Below are positions 1 through 4,540 of a DNA stretch of 5,837 nucleotides, one piece after another (the stretch's first letter is position 1; the number at the start of each line of letters is the position of its first letter). The notes beneath the pieces are model-generated. The model ran no database searches and had not been told where the DNA came from. It was given only the letters and a program-made list of their open reading frames with translations. A program made the translations under genes and the position numbers. The stretch lies in the NCBI GenBank assembly GCA_028292305.1, contig JAQGMQ010000347.1:1-5837 (forward strand). Direction: 5' to 3'. The DNA is from Rhodoferax sp. Lineage in GTDB: Bacteria; Pseudomonadota; Gammaproteobacteria; Burkholderiales; Burkholderiaceae_C.

Positions 1-259
1 CGCCCACGGCCAGCGCGTTGAGCGTGCGTGCGAAGTCGGGCTCGCTTTCGGCTTTGTCGTCGGCGGTATGGGCTGCGGCATTGACGATCACGTTGGGCCG
101 CACCTTGCGCACGGTCTCGGCCAGGCCGGCCAGGTTGCTGAAGTCGCCGCACAGGTCCTGGCTGTCGAAATCCAGCGCCACTACCTCACCCAGCGGCGCC
201 AGGCTGCGCTGCAGCTCCCAGCCGACCTGCCCGCCCTTGCCCAGCAGCAGAATCTTCAT
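1..259 (-). CDS. rfbD: dTDP-4-dehydrorhamnose reductase, N-terminal part (runs off the window)
   Basis: The enzyme reduces dTDP-4-dehydro-L-rhamnose to dTDP-L-rhamnose, the last step of the cytoplasmic pathway that feeds rhamnose into lipopolysaccharide O-antigen and other glycans. Only the first 86 codons are visible; the rest lies beyond position 1. The protein starts MKILLLGKGGQVGWELQ, a Rossmann fold with an intact G7-x-x-G10-x-x-G13 nucleotide-binding motif. VIVNAAAHTADDKAE follows around residues 62-76, the family's usual NAA-(A/Y)-T-x-x-DKAE block. Start ATG (259-257) overlaps the rfbB stop codon as ATGA. An AAAAGG Shine-Dalgarno (272-267) lies 7 nt upstream inside rfbB, so the two genes are probably translationally coupled. 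The family identity is clear. The C-terminal substrate domain and any rfbA/rfbC genes beyond it cannot be seen. Confidence 0.93.
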   Translation of the reverse strand, partial: MKILLLGKGGQVGWELQRSLAPLGEVVALDFDSQDLCGDFSNLAGLAETVRKVRPNVIVNAAAHTADDKAESEPDFARTLNALAVG

Positions 260-1335
260 GCGGCGGCCTTTTCGGGCTGTCCTTCGTATTGCTTGCGCAC
301 CCAGTCGCGGTAACCACCGCTCTGCACGTTTTCAACCCAGTCGCTGTTGGCCAGGTACCACTCCACCGTCTTGCGGATGCCGGTGTCGAAAGTCTCGGCC
401 GGCTTCCAGCCGAGTTCGCGTTCGAGCTTGCGGGCGTCGATGGCGTAGCGGCGGTCGTGGCCGGGGCGGTCGGTCACGTAGGTGATCTGGTCGCGGTAGC
501 TCTTGCCGTCGGCCTTGGGGCGCAGTTCGTCGAGCAGCGCGCAGACAGTGTTGACGATGTCGATGTTCGGCTTCTCGTTCCAGCCGCCGACGTTGTAGGT
601 TTCACCAAGGCGGCCACCTTCCAGCACGCGGCGGATGGCGCTGCAGTGGTCCTTCACATACAGCCAGTCGCGCACCTGCATTCCGTCGCCATACACGGGC
701 AGGCCCTTGCCGGCCAACGCGTTGACGATCATCAGCGGGATCAGCTTCTCGGGGAAATGGTAGGGGCCGTAGTTGTTCGAGCAATTGGTGGTCAACACCG
801 GCAGGCCGTAGGTGTGGTGCCAGGCGCGCACCAGGTGGTCGCTGGCCGCCTTGCTGGCCGAATACGGGCTGTTCGGCTCGTACTTGTGGTCTTCGGTGAA
901 GGCCGGATCGGTGGCCGACAGCGTGCCGTAGACCTCATCGGTCGACACGTGCAGGAAGCGGAAGGCGGCCTTGTCGTCGGCGGGCAAGGCGTTCCAGTAG
1001 CCGCGCACCGACTCGAGCAGGCGGAAGCTGCCCAGCACATTGGTCTGCACGAAATCTTCCGGGCCGTGGATCGAACGGTCCACATGCGACTCGGCGGCGA
1101 AGTTGACGACCGCGCGTGGGCGGTGTTCGGCCAGCAGTTTGGTCAGCAACTCGGTGTCGCCGATGTCGCCTTGCACGAAATGGTGGCGGGCGTCGCCCTG
1201 CAGGCTGGCCAGCGTCTGCAAGTTGCCGGCGTAAGTCAGTTTGTCGAGATTGACCACGGGCTCGTCGCCCGCGGCAAGCCAGTCGAGAACGAAGTTTGCG
1301 CCGATGAAGCCTGCGCCGCTGGTAACTAGGATCAT
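256..1335 (-). CDS. rfbB: dTDP-glucose 4,6-dehydratase
   Basis: This 359-residue extended short-chain dehydrogenase converts dTDP-D-glucose to dTDP-4-dehydro-6-deoxy-D-glucose with bound NAD+, the second step of dTDP-L-rhamnose synthesis. Visible landmarks are the N-terminal nucleotide-binding turn TSGAGFIG (residues 5-12), the NLDKLTYAGN block (29-38), NFAAESHVDRS (78-88), the catalytic T132-D133-E134 triplet, the Y158-x3-K162 pair, and NNYGPYHFPEKLIP (187-200). Length and motif spacing match E. coli RfbB closely. The start at 1335 is chosen because families begin with M-x-I/L-V-T. The open frame continues 60 codons upstream, but that stretch is His-rich and unlike the family. No good Shine-Dalgarno precedes this ATG. 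One oddity is that the first glycine of the GxxGxxG motif is serine (S6). The stop overlaps the rfbD start by 4 nt. Confidence 0.96.
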   Translation of the reverse strand: MILVTSGAGFIGANFVLDWLAAGDEPVVNLDKLTYAGNLQTLASLQGDARHHFVQGDIGDTELLTKLLAEHRPRAVVNFAAESHVDRSIHGPEDFVQTNVLGSFRLLESVRGYWNALPADDKAAFRFLHVSTDEVYGTLSATDPAFTEDHKYEPNSPYSASKAASDHLVRAWHHTYGLPVLTTNCSNNYGPYHFPEKLIPLMIVNALAGKGLPVYGDGMQVRDWLYVKDHCSAIRRVLEGGRLGETYNVGGWNEKPNIDIVNTVCALLDELRPKADGKSYRDQITYVTDRPGHDRRYAIDARKLERELGWKPAETFDTGIRKTVEWYLANSDWVENVQSGGYRDWVRKQYEGQPEKAAA

Positions 1336-1343
1336 GTGTGTCT

Positions 1344-1365
1344 TGTGCTGGTGAATGTGCTGGTG
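1344..1365 (-). repeat. Tandem 10-bp direct repeat in the rfbB leader
   Basis: TGTGCTGGTG on the plus strand occurs perfectly at 1344-1353 and 1356-1365, two bases apart. On the rfbB message strand this reads CACCAGCACA twice, ending 8 nt before the rfbB ATG. It occupies the place where a Shine-Dalgarno sequence would be expected, and none is present. A role in translation or protein binding is only a guess; a small local duplication is equally possible. Confidence 0.6.
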
Positions 1366-1402
1366 GACGATAGTGCCTCGATTATCACCTCGGGTTTTCC
1401 CG
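1366..1402 (-). promoter_or_regulatory. Possible rfbB promoter region
   Basis: On the minus strand GATAAT (1386-1381) matches five of six bases of the sigma-70 -10 consensus and would give a leader of about 40 nt before rfbB. No convincing -35 hexamer sits 16-18 bp upstream. A small perfect hairpin, CGGG-AAAA-CCCG (1402-1391), lies where the spacer would be. Support is weak and rests on the -10 match and its location. Confidence 0.25.
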
Positions 1403-1522
1403 TGCTTGTAACCGATGTGGACGGTAATCTTCAAGTGAGCGCGGGATTTGGCCATGCCAGAACACGCGCCCCAGGCTTTCGGCACGATAGCAAGTTGCAG
1501 GCCACAGCGGACCACGATTTGC

Positions 1523-1538
1523 TAGAAAGACGCGTCTA
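1523..1538. promoter_or_regulatory. Candidate operator upstream of the phasin: TAGA-N8-TCTA
   Basis: TAGA (1523-1526) and TCTA (1535-1538) form an inverted repeat with an 8-bp spacer, 61 bp upstream of the phasin ATG. The same arms with the same spacer occur at 2141-2156 upstream of the TetR-family gene. A different, perfect palindrome AGACGCGTCT (1528-1537) overlaps this site. Size and symmetry suit a dimeric TetR-family regulator, and a PhaD-like one is encoded next door. Binding is inferred, not shown. Confidence 0.4.
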
Positions 1539-1565
1539 ATTACAGGTCGGACGTGCGCGTAAAGT

Positions 1566-1573
1566 AGACGTCT
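1566..1573. promoter_or_regulatory. Short palindrome AGACGTCT near the phasin start
   Basis: AGACGTCT is a perfect 8-bp palindrome 26 bp upstream of the phasin ATG, in the likely 5' leader or core promoter. It shares the AGAC/GTCT arms of the palindrome at 1528-1537, centred 37 bp further upstream. Short palindromes arise easily by chance, so on its own this is weak evidence of an operator. Confidence 0.25.
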
Positions 1574-1589
1574 CGCCCACGCCCGATTT

Positions 1590-1594
1590 GGAGA
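1590..1594 (+). promoter_or_regulatory. Ribosome binding site that fixes the phasin start
   Basis: GGAGA lies 5 nt before the ATG at 1600. An in-frame TTG at 1588 would add four residues (METL), but the Shine-Dalgarno would then overlap the start codon itself, so ATG 1600 is preferred. Confidence 0.75.
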
Positions 1595-1599
1595 CTCTT

Positions 1600-2115
1600 A
1601 TGGCAAAAAAACCAAACGAATCCGCCGCAACGCCAGAGACACCGCGCGGCGGCCCAGCGGGCGGCAACGTCAAGGATTCGGCGCAGCAGATCTGGCTGGC
1701 CGGCCTGGGCGCGTTTGCCAAGGCGCAGGAAGAAGGCACCAAGGTGTTCGAGGCCCTGGTCAAGGAAGGCCTGGGCATGCAGCGCAAGACCCAGCAGGCC
1801 GCCGAAGAAAAACTGTCGGAAGCCACCAGCAAGATGGCCAACATGGCCGGCGGCTTTCCGCCACGCCCGCCCGGCCCGTGGGACAAGCTCGAGAACATCT
1901 TCGAGGACCGCGTGGCCAAGGCGCTGCAGAAGCTCGGCATGCCGTCGGCGCAAGATCTGGCGGCATTGACCGGCCGCATCGATGCGCTCGAAAGCCAACT
2001 GGCGAATCTGGCGACGCCGTCTGCCGCCGCGGTGGGCGCGGCCAGGAAACGACCGGCCGGCAGATCCGCCACCGGTACGGCACGCCCCCACGCAGGCAAG
2101 ACCGCCGGCGGTTGA
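1600..2115 (+). CDS. Phasin, PhaF/PhaI type polyhydroxyalkanoate granule protein
   Basis: Phasins coat PHA storage granules and control their number, size and segregation. This 171-residue protein has the hallmarks of the PF05597 family: a helix with QQIWLAGLGAFAKAQEEGTKVFEALVKEG (split here as residues 29-44 and 45-57), then FEDRVAKALQKLGMPSAQDL (101-120). A short leucine zipper follows (L120/I127/L134 and L123/L130/L137, both heptad spaced), matching the oligomerisation helix known in PhaF. The last 31 residues are rich in Ala, Gly and basic residues with no acidic ones, like a much shortened PhaF histone-like tail. A low-complexity Pro/Gly segment precedes the domain (11-22), and another (84-93) separates the two helical parts. 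The gene is followed by a PhaD-like regulator. In Pseudomonas PhaD controls the phaI/phaF phasin genes, so co-regulation is likely. Confidence 0.88.
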   Translation: MAKKPNESAATPETPRGGPAGGNVKDSAQQIWLAGLGAFAKAQEEGTKVFEALVKEGLGMQRKTQQAAEEKLSEATSKMANMAGGFPPRPPGPWDKLENIFEDRVAKALQKLGMPSAQDLAALTGRIDALESQLANLATPSAAAVGAARKRPAGRSATGTARPHAGKTAGG

Positions 2116-2123
2116 GTCCGCCG
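2106..2123 (+). other. GC-rich hairpin spanning the phasin stop codon
   Basis: CGGCGG (2106-2111) and CCGCCG (2118-2123) can pair as a 6-bp stem with a 6-nt loop holding the TGA stop. There is no following T-run, so it is not a standard intrinsic terminator. An alternative pairing with the adjacent CCGCC (2102-2106) is possible. It could weakly attenuate read-through into the TetR gene or stabilise the phasin transcript's 3' end. Confidence 0.25.
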
Positions 2124-2140
2124 CGGCCCCGTCGTCAAGT

Positions 2141-2156
2141 TAGACCCTAGACTCTA
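2141..2156. promoter_or_regulatory. Candidate operator upstream of the TetR gene: TAGA-N8-TCTA
   Basis: TAGA (2141-2144) and TCTA (2153-2156) form a 16-bp inverted repeat with CTAG at its centre (2147-2150), so 12 of 16 positions are symmetric. Arms and spacing equal the site at 1523-1538. It lies 117 bp before the TetR-family start codon and just after the phasin gene, as expected for autoregulation. The immediately preceding CGTCAA (2133-2138) is part of a second motif shared with the aminopeptidase upstream region. Function is inferred. Confidence 0.4.
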
Positions 2157-2163
2157 CGCCGCC

Positions 2164-2192
2164 CATGTCGCATGGATGGCATGTCATGTCGC
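2164..2192 (+). repeat. Direct repeat CATGTCGC with a 21-bp period upstream of the TetR gene
   Basis: CATGTCGC occurs at 2164-2171 and 2185-2192, with a further partial copy CATGTC at 2180-2185. The 21-bp period equals two helical turns, so both copies face the same side of the DNA. The block sits 82-110 bp upstream of the TetR-family ATG, between the inverted repeat and the coding region. It could be a binding site array, but no factor can be named. Confidence 0.4.
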
Positions 2193-2273
2193 CTGCAGAC
2201 CAACCTATGAACATCCCTAGGTTCCAACGCGGCTGGGTCGGTTAGAGTGGCCTGAACACCAAAGAAGGCCATC

Positions 2274-2981
2274 ATGGCGAAGAAGCCGCCACGTCGCACC
2301 GCGGAACGCATCCTGGAGGTCACGCTCGACCTGTTCAACCGGTTCGGCGAGCCGAACGTGTCGACCACACTGATCTCCGCCGAGCTGAGCATCAGCCCTG
2401 GCAACCTGTACTACCACTACCCCGCCAAAGAAGAGCTGATCAACGCGCTGTTCGACCGTTTTGAGACCGGGCTGAACGAACTGCTGCAGGCCAGCGACGG
2501 CGTGCGCGACGTCGAAGACGCGTGGTTCTTCATGCACACGCTGTTCGAACTGATCTGGCAGTACCGCTTCCTCTACCGCGATCTGAACGATCTGCTGAGC
2601 AACAACCGCCGCCTGGAGACGCATTTCCAGACCGTGCTCAAAAACAAGACCCAGGCCGTGCGCACCCTGCTCGACGGCATGAACCGCTCTGGAGCGCTGC
2701 ACATCGACGCCCGCGAGGTGGAAGCCACCGCCACCAGCATGGTGGTGGTGCTCACCTACTGGCTCAGTTTCGAGTACGTGCGCGACCCACGCCGCGCGCT
2801 CGAGCCCGAGAGTGCCCAGCAGGCATTGCTGCGCGGCGCCCACCATGTGCTGCACTTGCTGGTGCCGTATCTGGAAGCAGGGCAAAGGGGACATCTGCTG
2901 GGTCTGGTTTCTGCCTATACGCCGCGGTCCGCCATGCAGTCAAATCCCCCATTGGCGAAAACCGCGGATGAAGCGGCGTAG
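2274..2981 (+). CDS. TetR-family transcriptional regulator, PhaD-like
   Basis: This 235-residue DNA-binding protein probably senses a PHA or fatty-acid intermediate and controls the neighbouring phasin. The N-terminal TetR domain (about 10-56) reads RILEVTLDLFNRFGEPNVST, then SISPGNLYYHYPAKEELI (39-56), which holds the recognition helix. These stretches closely follow Pseudomonas PhaD as I recall it (LFN..GEPNVST, ISPGNLYYH). The C-terminal ligand domain carries QYRFLYRDLNDLL (96-108) as in PhaD-type proteins. About 30 C-terminal residues (206-235) look disordered and are not part of the fold. AGAAGG (2263-2268) lies 5 nt before the ATG and supports the start. The gene follows the phasin by 158 bp, which holds an inverted repeat and direct repeats. 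PhaD in Pseudomonas acts as an activator; activation versus repression here is unknown. Confidence 0.87.
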   Translation: MAKKPPRRTAERILEVTLDLFNRFGEPNVSTTLISAELSISPGNLYYHYPAKEELINALFDRFETGLNELLQASDGVRDVEDAWFFMHTLFELIWQYRFLYRDLNDLLSNNRRLETHFQTVLKNKTQAVRTLLDGMNRSGALHIDAREVEATATSMVVVLTYWLSFEYVRDPRRALEPESAQQALLRGAHHVLHLLVPYLEAGQRGHLLGLVSAYTPRSAMQSNPPLAKTADEAA

Positions 2982-3075
2982 ACGCGCAGAAGCGTAGAGG
3001 CGCCAAGTTGTCGACCAGACCGAGCCCGCGACCATTCAACCGCCACCGCGCACCCAAGCACCGAAGGAGACAGCC
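2982..3075 (+). other. Intergenic gap with the TPR-gene ribosome binding site
   Basis: These 94 bp hold AAGGAGA (3064-3070), a near-ideal Shine-Dalgarno 5 nt before the TPR-protein ATG. No terminator hairpin with a T-run and no convincing promoter hexamers are visible, so the TPR gene may be co-transcribed with the TetR gene. Confidence 0.5.
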
Positions 3076-3849
3076 ATGGCCAAATGGACCCCTTTCCCCC
3101 ATGCCGGCGACTACACGTTCGACGCCGCCAGCACCCGAAAGAGCTGGGCGCGCCTGCACCTCGGTGATGGCGAGGCCCTGCCCATCGACGCCAAGGTGCT
3201 CGCGGCCTGGGCGCTGTTCCACAACGGCGATTTCCAGCAGGCGGCCGAGGCCGGTATCAAGGCCGGCGGCGGCGGCATCACGGTGGCCAACAAGGCCACG
3301 GCCGTCTACGCCACCTACCTCGAGCCCAAGGAGAAGACCAAGCTCGACCTGTTCATGGAGGTCACCGCGCGCGCCGAAGCCCAGGCCAAAGCCGAGCCCG
3401 GCAACCCCAACGCCTGGTACTGGCACGCCTATGCCCTGGGCCGCTACAGCCAGGGCATCAGCGTGGCCAAAGCCTTGGCGCAGGGCCTGGGCACCAAGGT
3501 CAAGGATTCGCTGGAGCGCACCATCAAGCTCGCGCCGCGACATGCCGATGCCTACATTGCGCTCGGTGCGTTCCACGCCGAAGTCATCGACAAGGTGGGC
3601 GCGCTGATCGGCAGCATGACCTACGGCGCCAAGAAGGACGTCGGGTTGCGGCTGTTCCAGGAGGCGCTGCACATCAATCCGGGCTCGGTCATCGGCATGA
3701 TCGAATACGCCAACGCGCTGGTCATGCTCGAAGGCGACAAGAAAATGATCGAAGCCACCAAGCTCTACGAACAGGCCGCGGCCAGCCAGCCGATGGACGC
3801 CACGGAACGGCTCGACGTGGACATGGCGCGCGTGGAACTCGAAAACTGA
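3076..3849 (+). CDS. Tetratricopeptide-repeat protein, RMDN/FIS1-like architecture
   Basis: This 257-residue soluble protein lacks a signal peptide or membrane segment and is built of TPR-like helical hairpins. Units include AWALFHNGDFQQAAEAGIKA (44-63), AKAEPGNPNAWYWHAYALGR (104-123), KDSLERTIKLAPRHADAYIA (143-162) and FQEALHINPGSVIGMIEYAN (194-213). The pattern of an 'x-P-x-N/H-A' turn, an aromatic helix, an ISVAKALAQGLGTKVKDSLE linker (128-147) and a long insertion before the last unit resembles bacterial relatives of the eukaryotic RMDN (regulator of microtubule dynamics) proteins, from memory. No catalytic residues are seen. TPR proteins normally bind other proteins, so a scaffold role is plausible. 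Its position between a PhaD-like regulator and an acyl-CoA-binding protein suggests a link to lipid or PHA metabolism, but its function is unknown. Confidence 0.75.
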   Translation: MAKWTPFPHAGDYTFDAASTRKSWARLHLGDGEALPIDAKVLAAWALFHNGDFQQAAEAGIKAGGGGITVANKATAVYATYLEPKEKTKLDLFMEVTARAEAQAKAEPGNPNAWYWHAYALGRYSQGISVAKALAQGLGTKVKDSLERTIKLAPRHADAYIALGAFHAEVIDKVGALIGSMTYGAKKDVGLRLFQEALHINPGSVIGMIEYANALVMLEGDKKMIEATKLYEQAAASQPMDATERLDVDMARVELEN

Positions 3850-3946
3850 GGCGACAAAGGCGGCCACGGCACTGACCTAAGATCGGCGCGCGTCATCGGC
3901 GAAGCAGCCGGTCGACCCCCTCCACTCAGCCACCAGGAAAGCCACC
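3850..3946 (+). other. Intergenic gap with the ACBP ribosome binding site
   Basis: The 97 bp between the TPR and acyl-CoA-binding genes contain AGGAAA (3935-3940), 6 nt before the ATG at 3947. I see no terminator with a T-run and no clear promoter hexamers. Confidence 0.5.
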
Positions 3947-4201
3947 ATGTCCGATCTCAAAGCCGCGTTCGAAGCGGCCGTTGCCGATTCCAAGAACCTC
4001 AGCCAGCGCCCCGACAACGCCACCCTGCTCAAGTTGTATGCCTTGTACAAACAGGCCAGCACCGGCGATAACACCGAGGCCAAGCCGGGCTTCGGCGACA
4101 TGGTGGGCCGGGCCAAGTGGGACGCGTGGAGCGGGCTGAAGGGCACGGCCGCCGTCACGGCGATGCAGCAATACATCGACCTCCTCGGGTCGCTGGATTG
4201 A
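3947..4201 (+). CDS. Acyl-CoA-binding protein (ACBP)
   Basis: ACBPs are about 85-residue four-helix proteins that bind medium- and long-chain acyl-CoA esters and buffer or deliver them in the cytoplasm. At 84 residues this is a complete single-domain member. The signature YALYKQASTGD (31-41) and KWDAW (57-61) are present. By alignment with the mammalian protein, the CoA-contacting residues correspond to Y31, K35, K57 and Y76, all conserved. It follows the TPR gene by 97 bp and converges on the PHA-system gene with a 3-bp gap between stops. In this setting it may manage acyl-CoA or hydroxyacyl-CoA supply for PHA synthesis or breakdown; that link is inferred from position. Confidence 0.95.
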   Translation: MSDLKAAFEAAVADSKNLSQRPDNATLLKLYALYKQASTGDNTEAKPGFGDMVGRAKWDAWSGLKGTAAVTAMQQYIDLLGSLD

Positions 4202-4204
4202 GCG

Positions 4205-4540
4205 TCAGGCGGGCTTCTGCGCGGCGCCCACCGCAGCGCCCGACGGTGCCAGCAACGCATCGAGATTCTTGCTGATCTCGGCTTCGATGCGGTCCTTGAA
4301 AGCGCCCAGCAGGAAACCCAGTTTGGCGTCCAGCACGAAGCGGTCCGCGGTCACGCGCAAGCTGCCGCTGACGCCGGCCCGGGTGAAGCGCAACGCGTCT
4401 TCCTGCGGCGCGGTCTCGCAGGGCTCAAAGGTGCACTGCATATCGAATTTCTGCTCGGCCTGGTCGGCCCACTGGCGCGCCAGCGCGCGCGCGGCGGGCA
4501 GGCCAAGGGCATGGTCGCGTTCGATGTGGATGTCAGGCAC
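4205..4540 (-). CDS. Polyhydroxyalkanoic acid system family protein (PHA_gran_rgn type)
   Basis: This 111-residue protein matches the small family annotated as putative polyhydroxyalkanoic acid system protein (PF09650/TIGR02610, recalled). Family members occur near PHA genes and their biochemical role is not established. Visible features are the N-terminal IHIERDHALGLPAARALARQ (4-23), a middle beta-rich stretch FTRAGVSGSLRVTADRFVLD (52-71), and the LGFLLGAFKDRIEAEISKNL helix (74-93), followed by an Ala-rich tail. The start is GTG at 4540, fixed by AGGAG (4552-4548) 7 nt upstream. That start overlaps the end of the aminopeptidase gene by 8 nt, so translation is probably coupled. The family call is good; the physiological role is inferred from family naming and from the nearby phasin. 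Confidence 0.82.
   Translation of the reverse strand: MPDIHIERDHALGLPAARALARQWADQAEQKFDMQCTFEPCETAPQEDALRFTRAGVSGSLRVTADRFVLDAKLGFLLGAFKDRIEAEISKNLDALLAPSGAAVGAAQKPA

Noticed and set aside
289..1329. Long plus-strand open frame (346 codons) opposite rfbB
   Set aside because: It lies wholly antisense to a clear rfbB gene, is Val/Ala/Gly/His rich as expected for a shadow frame in GC-rich DNA, and has no family features.
1336..1515. 60-codon in-frame N-terminal extension of rfbB, and a plus-strand frame at 1336-1539
   Set aside because: RfbB proteins start at the M-x-L-V-T strand; the extension is His-rich and arises partly from the tandem repeat. The plus-strand frame has no ribosome site or recognisable domain.
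1588..1599. TTG start for the phasin adding METL
   Set aside because: The Shine-Dalgarno would overlap this codon, while ATG at 1600 has ideal spacing.
3007..3035. TTGTCG and ACCATT 17 bp apart as a promoter for the TPR gene
   Set aside because: The -10 match is too poor to support a promoter call.
2764..3867. Long minus-strand open frame (367 codons) opposite the TetR end and the TPR gene
   Set aside because: It spans two well-supported plus-strand genes with good ribosome binding sites; its composition is that of an antisense shadow.
4216..4250. GC-rich inverted repeats near the end of the PHA-system gene as a bidirectional terminator
   Set aside because: The stems are short, lie within coding sequence and lack a T-run on either strand.
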